A stretch of DNA of 64,000 nt from Rhizobium indicum. Lineage in GTDB: Bacteria > Pseudomonadota > Alphaproteobacteria > Rhizobiales > Rhizobiaceae. Numbering within the stretch: position 1 is the first letter of the stretch; every line of letters starts with the position of its first letter. Positions 27,700 through 36,523 of the stretch are shown here, piece by piece. The stretch spans positions 1,922,001 through 1,986,000 of the forward strand of contig NZ_CP054021.1 in assembly GCF_005862305.2 (NCBI RefSeq), given 5' to 3'. Below the pieces are notes generated by a model. The model searched no databases, had not been told where the DNA came from, and was given only the letters and a program-made list of their open reading frames with translations. The position numbers were made by a program, and so were the translations under genes.

Positions 27700-27726
27700 G
27701 AAAAAAGGCCGGTTGCCCGGCCTTTC
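27700..27726 (-). terminator. Rho-independent terminator of fliF
   Basis: The stem AAAGGCCGG/CCCGGCCTTT with a 3-nt loop is followed by TTTTTTCATG on the minus strand and begins 3 bp after the fliF stop. It ends the icpA-to-fliF transcription unit before visN. Confidence 0.85.
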
Positions 27727-27728
27727 CT

Positions 27729-29420
27729 TTACGCTGCTTCGTCGATCGCCCATTTCCTGAGGATTTTCGCGGCGCGTTCCTCGTTGATCTCGACCATACG
27801 GGAAAGCTTGCGTTCCGGGCCTTCCTTGACGCGACGATTGAAGTTTCCATCGTCGTCGCCGAGGCTGAGCAGGTCCTCGGTACTGTCGAAGCCGAAGTCG
27901 GACCCGAAGCCGTCCATGAGAGCGCCACCGGGCGCTCCCGATGCAGGCGCGAAGTCCGGAAGCTCGAGGCCGGCCGCTTCCGGCGTCGCGTCGCCGAAAG
28001 CCGCGGAGCTGCCGTTGCCGTTGATGCTGCGCACCAGGGGCCGCAGGCCCATCCAGACCACCACGAAGGCGACCGCGACAAAGGCGAGTGAGTTGATAAT
28101 GCCGGCAAGGTTGCGGCTCAGCATGTCCATGACGCGGACGCCACCGGTGGCGTCTTCGAGCAACTGGTTCTCGAGGAAGTCCATGGCCGTCACGGTGACG
28201 ACGTCGCCGCGCTTGGCGTCGATGCCGGCCGCCGAAGCGACGATCTTCTGCATTTCGGCAAGATAGGCGTCGACCTTGGTCTGATCGGCGGGCTCACCGA
28301 CCATCTTGGCGATGCGGCCCTTGTTGACCACCACGGCGATCGAAAGCTTTTCGACCTTGTAGCTGCTGCGGGTCGTCGCCGTCGTCTTGCTGTTGATTTC
28401 GTAGTTGGTCTGCTCTTCGCGCTTGTCGGACTTGTCTTGCGATTCAGGCCCGGCGGAACCGCCGGCCTCGGGAGCCGCCTGCGGAATGTTCTGCTCGACC
28501 GTCGTCGCGCTATCGGACTGCTTCTGCTGCGACTGCTGAGCTTCCTTCGTCGAGCGGACCGAGCGTTCGACCTTGGATTCGGGATCGTAGGTCGTTTCCT
28601 GGATCTGCTGGGCGTCGGTGTTGAGATCGGCGGTGACGCTGGAGCGGAAGTTGTCCATGCCGAGGAAGGGTGCCAGAGCTTTGTCGATGTTGGATTCGAC
28701 TTCCTGCTGAACGTTCTGGACGATGTTGAGCGAGCGGTTCAGCGAGCTGTTGCTCGCCTCGTCGCCGGAAGCGAGCAACTGGCCGGCGGAATCGAGGATG
28801 GTCACGTCATCGACGTCGAGCCCCGGCACGGCCGAGGCGACGAGATGGCGGATCGAGGTCGCCGCGCTGCGCCCGGTGGTGGCGCTGGCGCGAATCATGA
28901 CGGATGCGGTCGGTTTCTGCTCCGCCTTCCGGAAGTTGCCAACCTCCGGCATGACGATATGGACGCGCGCGGCTGTTATACCCGAGATCGACTGGATGGT
29001 ACGGGCGATTTCGCCTTCCAGCGCTCGAACCCGCGTTACCTCCTGCATGAAGGAGGTCAGGCCGAGGGAGCCGACATTGTCGAAGAGTTCATAACCGGCA
29101 TTGGCGCTGTTCGGCAGGCCGCGCTCGGCGAGCATCAGGCGGGCCTTGCCCGTCATCCCCGCGGGAACGCTGATGCTGGTGCCGTCCGTGCCGACCTGGA
29201 AATTGATGTTGGCTTCGGCAAGCGCCATGCTGATCTGGTTGAGATCCGGTGAGTCCAGCCCGACATAGAGCGTTTCCTGTGCCGGCTTGTTGACGAAAAG
29301 GGCGGCCGCAAGGATGATTGCAATGGAAACGGCACCGACGCCTCCAAGAATCATCAGGCGTGTTCGGCCCAGGGAACCGAAGTTCTTAAAGATCTGAACT
29401 AATTGATTTAACAGATTCAT
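27729..29420 (-). CDS. fliF: FliF, flagellar MS-ring protein
   Basis: The protein has 563 residues. A first membrane helix (about 24-46) and a second near 440-462 (LAGIINSLAFVAVAFVVVWMG) flank the periplasmic ring-building domains (YscJ/FliF block with ALEGEIARTIQSISGITAARVHIVMPE, cited by its start). The C-terminal cytoplasmic end (ERKLSRMVEINEERAAKILRKW) binds FliG. The central region is Gln/Ser/Asp-rich. It is downstream of cheT across a 314-bp gap filled with repeats. Confidence 0.96.
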   Translation of the reverse strand: MNLLNQLVQIFKNFGSLGRTRLMILGGVGAVSIAIILAAALFVNKPAQETLYVGLDSPDLNQISMALAEANINFQVGTDGTSISVPAGMTGKARLMLAERGLPNSANAGYELFDNVGSLGLTSFMQEVTRVRALEGEIARTIQSISGITAARVHIVMPEVGNFRKAEQKPTASVMIRASATTGRSAATSIRHLVASAVPGLDVDDVTILDSAGQLLASGDEASNSSLNRSLNIVQNVQQEVESNIDKALAPFLGMDNFRSSVTADLNTDAQQIQETTYDPESKVERSVRSTKEAQQSQQKQSDSATTVEQNIPQAAPEAGGSAGPESQDKSDKREEQTNYEINSKTTATTRSSYKVEKLSIAVVVNKGRIAKMVGEPADQTKVDAYLAEMQKIVASAAGIDAKRGDVVTVTAMDFLENQLLEDATGGVRVMDMLSRNLAGIINSLAFVAVAFVVVWMGLRPLVRSINGNGSSAAFGDATPEAAGLELPDFAPASGAPGGALMDGFGSDFGFDSTEDLLSLGDDDGNFNRRVKEGPERKLSRMVEINEERAAKILRKWAIDEAA

Positions 29421-29529
29421 TCTGTTCTCGCACGATCCGTCAAAGACAAAGCAGGCTTATTGCCTCATCAGACGAATAGTCGGCGAAACTTGTGCGAGCG
29501 TTTCGTGAGAGCGTGCGGGAGTGAAAAGG

Positions 29530-29628
29530 CCTAAAGTAATTCCAGCCAAACTGCGCAGCGGTTTTGCGTCCGGAATTGCGCAAGAACAAGGAGAGAGCGT
29601 TTCCGTGACTCGGAGAAAAACGGGGGCG
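29530..29628 (+). repeat. Additional palindromic repeat between cheT and fliF
   Basis: AATTCCAG and CCGGAATT flank GCGCAGCGGTTTTGCG, followed by GGAGAGAGCGTTTCCGTGACTCGGAG. The block looks like a further rhizobial intergenic palindrome type and directly abuts the RIME1-like element. Family assignment is uncertain. Confidence 0.45.
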
Positions 29629-29631
29629 TTC

Positions 29632-29738
29632 TAAAGCATGTCGCGCAAAAGTGTACGGCGGTTTTGCGACAACGACATGCGTAAAAACAAAGACCTAAAG
29701 CGCGAGGAACGAATCTGAAAGATCGCGACGCGCTTTAG
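29632..29738 (-). repeat. RIME1-like double palindrome at the end of cheT
   Basis: It lies in reverse orientation: CTAAAGCATGTCGCGCAAAA and its TTTTGCGACAACGACATGC partner, then AAAACAAAGAC, then CTAAAGCGCG...GCGACGCGCTTTAG. The outermost CTAA on the minus strand contains the cheT stop codon. Confidence 0.88.
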
Positions 29739-30124
29739 AAGAAATCGAAGTCACCGGCTGCCTTGCTCAATGGCTGGGAGTGGCCGTGGCGTGTGGCGCC
29801 GCCCAATGCCTTCTGCATCTCTGCCAGCTTGACGAGGCTGAGCGCGGTTGCGACGTCGACTGCCCAGCCGTGCGGGATTTCGCCGGTGATGGTATCGATG
29901 AATTCAGCAAGGCCGCGCGATTTCTGCACGGCCAGATCAATGCCCTGCATGACCTTCATGGCATCCGGCGAATTCAGGATTTCGGCGCCGCCGATTTCGA
30001 GAAGCTGCGGCTCGATGCGCTCGATGAGGTAGGCGACATCGTGCAGTTCGGACACGATGCGCATCAGGATGTCGCTCAGCGCTTCGACAGGCGCAGGCGG
30101 CTCCATCATCTGGGTAAATGTCAT
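29735..30124 (-). CDS. cheT: CheT, CheZ-like chemotaxis signal-termination protein
   Basis: The protein has 129 residues, mainly helical. The motif D63-L-A-V-Q67 matches the DxxxQ active motif of CheZ-type CheY phosphatases, and the C-terminus GDFDFF recalls the acidic-aromatic CheY-binding tail of CheZ. The last gene of the S. meliloti che operon has been described as CheT with such a motif and a role in signal termination and adaptation. It begins 16 bp after cheD. Its stop codon lies in a RIME1-like repeat. Confidence 0.85.
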   Translation of the reverse strand: MTFTQMMEPPAPVEALSDILMRIVSELHDVAYLIERIEPQLLEIGGAEILNSPDAMKVMQGIDLAVQKSRGLAEFIDTITGEIPHGWAVDVATALSLVKLAEMQKALGGATRHGHSQPLSKAAGDFDFF

Positions 30125-30140
30125 ATGAAAATCCTCGCCA

Positions 30141-30695
30141 TCAAAAAAATTCGATACTGGTTTCGACGGGTTTCTGCGGAGCGGCGGGGCGCTGCTCGAG
30201 AGCGACGGTTCTCTGCGTTTCGGCGCCGGTCAGGGGGTATTGCCGGGCACGACCGGAGACCGGCCAATATTCAAGCTTGCGTCCGTGTTCTCCGCCGGTC
30301 GAGGAACCGACCACCGGAATGCCTTCATCCCTGAGGAACTGCACGGCGAAGGCCGCGTTCTGCTCACCGACATTGGAGAATGTCGAGATCGTCTTCGCGC
30401 CGCCGAAGATCTTTGCCTCCAGCCGGTCGCGCCGGGCGCCCTGCTTCAGGAGACCGTTGATCAGCAGTTCCATCAGATGCACGCCGTACCGCGTTGCATC
30501 GCCGCCTGATGTCGGCGACGTCGCCGAACCGGGCAGCAGAAAGTGGTTCATGCCGCCGACACCGGCGACAGGATCTCTGAGGCACGCAGCCACGCACGAA
30601 CCGAGAATGGTCGAGAGGACCGCATTCGGATCGTTCAGAACCTTGTACTCGCCCTGAATGATGTGCACGCGGCGGGCTGCCCCCTCAGTGATCAT
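30141..30695 (-). CDS. cheD: CheD, chemoreceptor glutamine deamidase
   Basis: The protein has 184 residues. The catalytic Cys is in the block [15 protein letters not shown], with the His in GGMNHFLLP and the Thr in [18 protein letters not shown] (family block, quoted in part). CheD deamidates receptor Gln residues. A basic C-terminal extension of about 25 residues ends in SIEFF, similar to the acidic-FF end of CheT. It overlaps cheY2 by ATGA. Confidence 0.95.
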   Translation of the reverse strand: MITEGAARRVHIIQGEYKVLNDPNAVLSTILGSCVAACLRDPVAGVGGMNHFLLPGSATSPTSGGDATRYGVHLMELLINGLLKQGARRDRLEAKIFGGAKTISTFSNVGEQNAAFAVQFLRDEGIPVVGSSTGGEHGRKLEYWPVSGRARQYPLTGAETQRTVALEQRPAAPQKPVETSIEFF

Positions 30696-31081
30696 TTCAG
30701 GGCTCCAAACACGGCTTCGATCGCCGCTTTCATCTTCTCGATCGTGAATGGCTTGGCGAGCACGTTGTTGGCGCCGAGCTGAGCCGCCTTCTGCACCAGT
30801 GCGCGGTCGCCCTGGGCGGTCAGGATGATGAAGGCCGCCTTCTTGGTGTTGGGGTTGGTGCGCACCGCCTGAAGGAAGCCGATGCCATCCATCTTCGGCA
30901 TGTTGAAGTCCGAGATCACCAGGTGGTGCGGCTGCTCGGACATGATCTTCATGCCCTGCTCACCGTCGCCGGCCGACGTGATCTGCTTGAAACCGAGCTG
31001 GGTCAGCGCGTCACTGAGCAGCAACCGGCTCGTTACCTGATCGTCGACGATCAGAACTTTGATTTTCTCCGCGATCGACAT
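30692..31081 (-). CDS. cheY2: CheY2, main flagellar-motor response regulator
   Basis: The protein has 129 residues, a single receiver domain with Asp13, Asp14, phosphoacceptor Asp58 ([12 protein letters not shown]), Thr near 88 and Lys110 (LAKPF). In S. meliloti CheY2-P slows the motor while CheY1 drains phosphate; gene order identifies this copy. It starts directly at the cheB stop and overlaps cheD. Confidence 0.93.
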   Translation of the reverse strand: MSIAEKIKVLIVDDQVTSRLLLSDALTQLGFKQITSAGDGEQGMKIMSEQPHHLVISDFNMPKMDGIGFLQAVRTNPNTKKAAFIILTAQGDRALVQKAAQLGANNVLAKPFTIEKMKAAIEAVFGALK

Positions 31082-32125
31082 TTATTCGGTCCCTTCCTTT
31101 CGGGCGGCTGTCATTTTCAATATTTCTTCACCGATGGCAGACAGCGGCAGCTGCTGCTCAACGGCGCCAAGTTCATGAGCAACCCTTGGCATTCCGTAAA
31201 CGACACAGGTTTTTTCGTTCTGGCCGAGGGTTCTGGCGCCGGCGTGGCGCATTTTCAACAATCCGGCGGCGCCATCGCGGCCCATTCCGGTCAAAATCAC
31301 GCCGACAGCGTTGCGGCCCGCCAGTTCCGCGACCGAATCGAACAGCACGTCCACCGAGGGGCGGTGACCGTTGACCGGCGCGCGGTCGATGAGACGGCAG
31401 CACGGTGCCGAGGCACCACTGACCTGCAGGTGCCGCTCGCCGCCGGGGGCCAGATAGATCTTGCCGATTTCGAGCCGGGCGCCGTCGGTCGCTTCCTGCA
31501 CCACCGGCGCACAGAGGCGGTTCAGCCGTTCGGCAAAGCTCTTGGTGAAGGTCGGCGGCATATGCTGGGTGATGACGGTCGGCGGGCAATTCGCCGGAAA
31601 TTTCTGCAGCACGGCAATGAGTGCCTCGACGCCGCCGGTCGACGAGCCGATCGCGACGATCTTGCGGCCGACGCGGAAGTCGGCGACCGAGGGTGGTGGC
31701 GCGACGGCAGCGACGGGCTGGGAATACTGGCGTTGCGTGCGGGCGGCTGCCTTGACCTTCTCGGCGAGGTCGCCGAAAGGCCTGAGTTCGCCCGGCGCCG
31801 GCTTGCCGACACAGTCGAACGCGCCGATCTCCAGCGCCGCAAGCGTCGCCTCGGCGCCGCGATGGGTCATCGTGGATACCATGATGACCGGCATCGGACG
31901 CAGCGTCATGATCTTTTCGAGGAAATCGAGGCCGTTCATGTTCGGCATCTCGATGTCGAGCGTCAGGACGTCGGGGTTCAGCCGCTTGATCGCCTCGCGC
32001 GCTTCCAGAGCGTCGCCGGCCTGGCCGATGACGTTGACCTCGGGGTCGGAACTCAGCACGGCGGTGATCAGGCCCCGCATCGTCGGCGAGTCGTCAACAA
32101 CGAGAACTCTTGCCGGAGCGCTCAT
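31082..32125 (-). CDS. cheB: CheB, receptor methylesterase/response regulator
   Basis: The protein has 347 residues. The receiver domain holds Asp57 ([11 protein letters not shown]). A linker of about 35 residues ([17 protein letters not shown]) leads to the methylesterase domain with the catalytic Ser in [10 protein letters not shown], His in [15 protein letters not shown] and Asp in [10 protein letters not shown]. It removes receptor methyl groups on phosphorylation by CheA. It overlaps cheR by ATGA. Confidence 0.96.
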   Translation of the reverse strand: MSAPARVLVVDDSPTMRGLITAVLSSDPEVNVIGQAGDALEAREAIKRLNPDVLTLDIEMPNMNGLDFLEKIMTLRPMPVIMVSTMTHRGAEATLAALEIGAFDCVGKPAPGELRPFGDLAEKVKAAARTQRQYSQPVAAVAPPPSVADFRVGRKIVAIGSSTGGVEALIAVLQKFPANCPPTVITQHMPPTFTKSFAERLNRLCAPVVQEATDGARLEIGKIYLAPGGERHLQVSGASAPCCRLIDRAPVNGHRPSVDVLFDSVAELAGRNAVGVILTGMGRDGAAGLLKMRHAGARTLGQNEKTCVVYGMPRVAHELGAVEQQLPLSAIGEEILKMTAARKEGTE

Positions 32126-33030
32126 GCCTTCCTCCCGAGACCTTTGGCCGTATAGCGATAGGTCGTGATGCCGATATTGTCGAAGACGTGTTTTGCCTCA
32201 CCCGAAACACGCTCGGAATGGCCGATATAGAGATGACCGCCCTCCGGCAGCAGACCGGCAAAACGCTGCCAGATCTTCATCTGCGTCGGCTCGTCGAAAT
32301 AGATGACGACGTTGCGGCAGAAGATGACGTCGAACTTGCCCTTGAACGGCCATTGCGCCATCAGGTTCAGCTCGTTGTAGGTGATCAGCCGCTTCACGCG
32401 GTCGTCGACCTGGAACTTCCTGCGGCCCTGCACCTCAACTTCGCTGAACCATTGCTTGCGCATGGCCGGTGACACGGTTTCGAGCGCATTTTCGTCATAG
32501 GCGCCGGCGCGGGCGATCGCGAGGATCTTCGGATCGATGTCGGTCGCCAGGATCTTGAAGTCGTAATCGGCGACATTCGGCATCAGCGACAGCACCGTCA
32601 GCGCGATCGAATAGGGTTCCTGCCCGTCGGAAGAGGCAGCCGACCAGATGCGCACCCTGCCGCCCGATCTCGCCCGCTGCAGAAGCTCCGGCAGGACATG
32701 GTCGCGCAGATGGTCGAAATGGTGGTTTTCGCGAAAGAAGCGGGTAAAATTGGTCGTCAGATGCGAGAGCATCTCGCGGCGCGGCGCAGCACCCGCCGGC
32801 GAGGCGACGAGGTCGCAATACTCCCGGAAGCCGGACAGGCCGAGATTGCGGATATGCTTCGACAGGCGCGAATAGACGAGCGACGCCTTCGTCTCGTTGA
32901 GGAAGATGCCGGCATCTGAATAGATCATCGCGGCGATCTCAGTGAGGTCGCGGCGCGTCAGCGGATATTCTCCGCTTGCCAGGACCTCGTCGGATCCCTG
33001 CCTCTGATCTTTTGCGCCCATTACACTCAT
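32122..33030 (-). CDS. cheR: CheR, receptor methyltransferase
   Basis: The chosen start [15 protein letters not shown] overlaps the cheW stop (ATGA) and gives 302 residues; an upstream open frame across cheW is an artefact. The N-terminal helical domain (about 25-95) precedes the SAM-binding methyltransferase domain ([18 protein letters not shown], then [14 protein letters not shown] and GHSERV). It methylates receptor Glu residues with S-adenosylmethionine. Confidence 0.96.
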   Translation of the reverse strand: MSVMGAKDQRQGSDEVLASGEYPLTRRDLTEIAAMIYSDAGIFLNETKASLVYSRLSKHIRNLGLSGFREYCDLVASPAGAAPRREMLSHLTTNFTRFFRENHHFDHLRDHVLPELLQRARSGGRVRIWSAASSDGQEPYSIALTVLSLMPNVADYDFKILATDIDPKILAIARAGAYDENALETVSPAMRKQWFSEVEVQGRRKFQVDDRVKRLITYNELNLMAQWPFKGKFDVIFCRNVVIYFDEPTQMKIWQRFAGLLPEGGHLYIGHSERVSGEAKHVFDNIGITTYRYTAKGLGRKA

Positions 33031-33494
33031 GCGGCTTCGCTTTCGGTCTCTGGAAAGAGGGATTCGAGTTCGATCAGGCAGATCATGCGCTTCTCGATGG
33101 CGAGAACGCCGCGGGCAAATTGACGCTCGAGTTCGGAGGAGATCTCGGGCGTCGGCTGGATGGTTTCGTCGGTCACCGTCAGGATATCGGAAACGGCATC
33201 GACCAGCAGGCCGACAACCTTGCGCCGGACCTGGGCGACGATGATGACATGACGGGCAGTCGGATCGGCCGGCTTCATGCCGAGCCGGGCCGCAAGATCG
33301 ATGATCGGCAGCACCGCGCCGCGCAGGTTGATGACACCCAGCATATAGCCAGGCGAATGCGGCATCGCGGTTGCCGGGGTCCAGCCGCGGATTTCGCGAA
33401 CCGACATGATGTTCACGCAAAATTCCTGATCCCCGATGCGGAACGCGATCAGCTCGCGATCCCCCTCGTTCAGATTTTTTACAGTGTACGACAT
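33027..33494 (-). CDS. cheW: CheW, receptor-kinase coupling protein
   Basis: The protein has 155 residues, a single CheW domain ([40 protein letters not shown]). It couples receptors to CheA. It starts 4 bp after cheA. No second CheW is seen in the window, apart from the CheW-like domain of CheA. Confidence 0.95.
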   Translation of the reverse strand: MSYTVKNLNEGDRELIAFRIGDQEFCVNIMSVREIRGWTPATAMPHSPGYMLGVINLRGAVLPIIDLAARLGMKPADPTARHVIIVAQVRRKVVGLLVDAVSDILTVTDETIQPTPEISSELERQFARGVLAIEKRMICLIELESLFPETESEAA

Positions 33495-33498
33495 TCCC

Positions 33499-35784
33499 TT
33501 ATCCCACCGCTGCTAAAGACATTTCCGCTTTGAGCGACTGGCCGCGCGAGGCGCCGACGACCGCGTCGACATCGAGGATGAGAGCGACGCGCCCGTCACC
33601 GAGGATGGTGGCGGCGGCAATGCCCGGCACATGGGTGTAGTTCGCTTCCAGGCTCTTGATGACCACCTGGCGCTGACCCTGGATGGCGTCGACCATCAGG
33701 GCGCGCTGGCCGCCGCCTTCGGATTCCACCAGAAGCGCCACGCCCTCGACCGGATTGGCCTGCGTCGCGCGGAAGTTCAGGATGCGGCCGACATCGACCA
33801 GCGGGCAGAAGCTGTTGCGGATCGAGATCAGCCGGTGGTTCGCACCGAAGGAGTGGATCGCGGCCGCTTCCGGCTGCAGGGTTTCGACGATTGCCGTCAG
33901 CGGCACGACCAGCGTCTGGCCGGCGACGGTGACCACCATGCCGTCGAGGACGGCGAGCGTCAGCGGCAGGCTCATGGTGAAGACCGAGCCGTGACCCGGC
34001 TTCGAGGTGATGTTGATGCGGCCGCCGAGCGCCTGGATCGAACGCTTGACGACGTCCATGCCGACGCCGCGGCCGGAGATGTCTGAGATCTTATCGGCCG
34101 TCGAGAAGCCCGGCAGGAAGATCAGGTTGTCGATTTCCTCGTCCGACAGGTTGGAATCGGCCGGGATGAGGTCGTTGTCGATCGCCTTCTGACGGACCTT
34201 CTCGCGGTTGATGCCGGCGCCGTCGTCGGCAAGCTCGATCAGGATGCGTCCCGAACGATGCTTGGCGGTCAGGCGGACCGTGCCTTCGGTGTTCTTGCCG
34301 GCGGCTGCACGCTTTTCGGGCGTTTCGATGCCGTGGTCGACGGCATTGCGGATCATGTGGGTCAGCGGTTCGGCCAGCTTGTCGATGACCGTCTTGTCGA
34401 CTTCGGTGTTTTCACCTTCGGTGATCAGGCGGATCGACTTGCCGGTCATGTCGGCGATTTCGCGAACGATACGCGACATGCGCTGGAAGACCGGCTTCAC
34501 CGGCTGCGCACGGATCGCCATGACCGAGTCCTGGATCTCGCGGGTGAGCTGCTGCAACTCCTCGAGGCCCATATTGATCGAGGAGGTGCCGGTCGTATCA
34601 TTCTCGATGACGCTCTGCGACAGCATCGCCTGGTTGATGACCAATTCGCCGACGAGGTTGATGAGGCGGTCGACACGGTCGAGATCGACGCGGATGGTCT
34701 GGCCGGCACCGGCGGCATTGTTCTGGGCGGCGGCACTTGCTGCGGCCGCTGCGGCGGCTGCCGATTCCTTCTTCTCGACGCGGGCGGCGACAATCTGCGT
34801 GACGTTGGAGGCAGTCTCGGCGGCGGCAACGGCTGCAGCCGTCTCCTCGGCCCGCGCGTCTCCGGCGGAAACCTCTTCCATTGCGCCCGTTTCGTCCAGG
34901 ATCGACAGATCGAAGGGAACCGGTACCATCGGCAGTTCGTCGTTGCTGGTCGCGTCAGCCCTTGCTTCTTCGACCGGCTTGACCGTCAGTTCGCAATCCC
35001 ACTCGGCGAATTCGAAGACGGTGCGGATGGCGTCCTCGCCCTTGTCCGTCTTGATCGTGACGTTCCAGAAGAAATAAGCGCCTTCCGGATCGAGTTCCTC
35101 AAGGCCCGGCAGGTCATCCGTATTGCAATAGATCGTCATTTCACCCAGGCGCGAGAGATCACGCAGCAGCAGGGTGGCGTCATTGCCCTTGGAATAGAGC
35201 TCGTAGCGCGGCTTGAAGATGACTTCATAGGTCGGCATGCCGCCCGCATCGTCTTCGCCGCCAAAATCGTCGAAGGAAAAGGGGACCGGCTGGAAGCCGC
35301 TGTCGTCCGTCGGCTTGGGGGTCGGCGCCGGAGCGGCCGATGCTGCCTTTGCGGCGGCCTTCGGCGCGGGCGCCTCGGCTGACGCAGAGGGAGACGGCAA
35401 TTCGCCGTTGGCCAGCGCCTCGAGCTCCTTGACGAGGCCGCGGCTGCGGCTTTCATCGACGCTGCCGCCGTCGCGCGCAGCATTCGTCAGGTCGGCGAGC
35501 ACGTCGGCCGACTTCAGCATCACCTTCAGGACATCCTGGTTCGGCTCAAGCTTGTTGGATCGAACGCAATCGAGAGTGGTCTCGAAGACATGGGCGAAGG
35601 CGACCAGATCGTCAAGGCCGAAGGCGCCGGCGCCACCCTTGATCGAATGCACGGCACGGAACACCGCATTGACGGTTTCCGGATCGCGATCGCCATCATT
35701 CAATTTCAGAAGACCGGATTCCAACTCGGCGAGCTGTTCCTCGCACTCCTGGAAAAAGATCTCTTTGATTTCGTTCATATCCAT
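33499..35784 (-). CDS. cheA: CheA, chemotaxis histidine kinase
   Basis: The protein has 761 residues. It has an HPt domain with His46 ([13 protein letters not shown]), an Ala/Pro-rich linker, and a P2-like CheY-binding region (about 180-290). A second Ala/Glu-rich linker leads to the dimerisation helices ([20 protein letters not shown]), the HATPase domain ([23 protein letters not shown]) and a C-terminal CheW-like domain. It phosphorylates CheY1, CheY2 and CheB. Its length and order are those of the rhizobial che1-type operon. Confidence 0.97.
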   Translation of the reverse strand: MDMNEIKEIFFQECEEQLAELESGLLKLNDGDRDPETVNAVFRAVHSIKGGAGAFGLDDLVAFAHVFETTLDCVRSNKLEPNQDVLKVMLKSADVLADLTNAARDGGSVDESRSRGLVKELEALANGELPSPSASAEAPAPKAAAKAASAAPAPTPKPTDDSGFQPVPFSFDDFGGEDDAGGMPTYEVIFKPRYELYSKGNDATLLLRDLSRLGEMTIYCNTDDLPGLEELDPEGAYFFWNVTIKTDKGEDAIRTVFEFAEWDCELTVKPVEEARADATSNDELPMVPVPFDLSILDETGAMEEVSAGDARAEETAAAVAAAETASNVTQIVAARVEKKESAAAAAAAASAAAQNNAAGAGQTIRVDLDRVDRLINLVGELVINQAMLSQSVIENDTTGTSSINMGLEELQQLTREIQDSVMAIRAQPVKPVFQRMSRIVREIADMTGKSIRLITEGENTEVDKTVIDKLAEPLTHMIRNAVDHGIETPEKRAAAGKNTEGTVRLTAKHRSGRILIELADDGAGINREKVRQKAIDNDLIPADSNLSDEEIDNLIFLPGFSTADKISDISGRGVGMDVVKRSIQALGGRINITSKPGHGSVFTMSLPLTLAVLDGMVVTVAGQTLVVPLTAIVETLQPEAAAIHSFGANHRLISIRNSFCPLVDVGRILNFRATQANPVEGVALLVESEGGGQRALMVDAIQGQRQVVIKSLEANYTHVPGIAAATILGDGRVALILDVDAVVGASRGQSLKAEMSLAAVG

Positions 35785-35801
35785 AGGAGCAAATCCTGGG
35801 T

Positions 35802-36167
35802 TTAAGCGGTTACACGCTCAATGGCATCGATCAGCTTGGCCGGGTCGAAAGGCTTGACGATCCAGCCCGTGGCACCGGCCTGGCGGGCGCGGTTCTTCTT
35901 TTCCGCGTCGCTTTCGGTGGTCAGGACCAGGATCGGGATCGCCCGATATTTCTCGTTGCGGCGGACACCTTCGATGAAGCCGAAACCGTCGAGGCGCGGC
36001 ATGTTGATGTCGGTCACGATGACGTCGGGATTGGACTCTTCGAGAACCTCGAGGCCCTCGATGCCGTCTTCCGCCTGGATCGTCTCGAAGCCGGCATTGT
36101 TCAGCGTCACGAGAAGCATGTTTCGGATGGTGCGGGAATCATCCACGGTCAGCACTTTTTTCTTCAT
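35802..36167 (-). CDS. cheY1: CheY1, phosphate-sink response regulator
   Basis: The protein has 121 residues, a single receiver with Asp9, Asp10, Asp53 (VTDINMPRLDG), Thr83-84 and Lys105 (IVKPF). In S. meliloti the CheY encoded before cheA accepts phosphate back from CheY2 through CheA and acts as a sink. It overlaps cheS by ATGA and lies 17 bp before cheA. Confidence 0.93.
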   Translation of the reverse strand: MKKKVLTVDDSRTIRNMLLVTLNNAGFETIQAEDGIEGLEVLEESNPDVIVTDINMPRLDGFGFIEGVRRNEKYRAIPILVLTTESDAEKKNRARQAGATGWIVKPFDPAKLIDAIERVTA

Positions 36168-36460
36168 TGCCGAATCTCCTTGGCAAGCAGGTGGTCAATA
36201 TTGACGCCAACCAGCTGCATGGTTTTCTGAAATGCGTCGGACACCTTGGAGAAGGTGAACGGCTGCTTGTCCTGCTCCCAGGTCTTCTCGGCGGACATCA
36301 GAACCTGGGCGCAAAGCGCACCGATCCGTTCGACGCCGGAAGCGTCTATCGAAAGACCGCTACCCCGGAGAGAAAGGAGTTTATCGCGCAAGGCGGAAGC
36401 CTCGTTGAGGTCGAGCACCGCTGTCAAATCCAGCGTTTTGCCACTCTTCTTTGCTGCCAT
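36164..36460 (-). CDS. cheS: CheS, STAS-domain partner of CheA
   Basis: The chosen start MAAKKSGKTLDLTAVLDLNE gives 98 residues, close to the 97-residue S. meliloti CheS. The fold is STAS/anti-sigma-antagonist-like (LSIDASGVERIGALCAQVLM), but the DSSG phosphorylation loop is replaced. CheS binds CheA and speeds dephosphorylation of CheY1. An in-frame extension of 17 codons toward icpA is possible but not needed. Confidence 0.88.
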   Translation of the reverse strand: MAAKKSGKTLDLTAVLDLNEASALRDKLLSLRGSGLSIDASGVERIGALCAQVLMSAEKTWEQDKQPFTFSKVSDAFQKTMQLVGVNIDHLLAKEIRQ

Positions 36461-36523
36461 CAGCTTTTCCTTGTCCCCTTGTCCCCGGCCCGAAAAGACA
36501 GGCTGAGGCAATCATCCGATAGG

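Noticed and set aside
33031..33420. N-terminal extension of CheR across cheW
   Set aside because: The ATG at 33030 overlaps the cheW stop in the usual ATGA manner and gives the standard CheR length.
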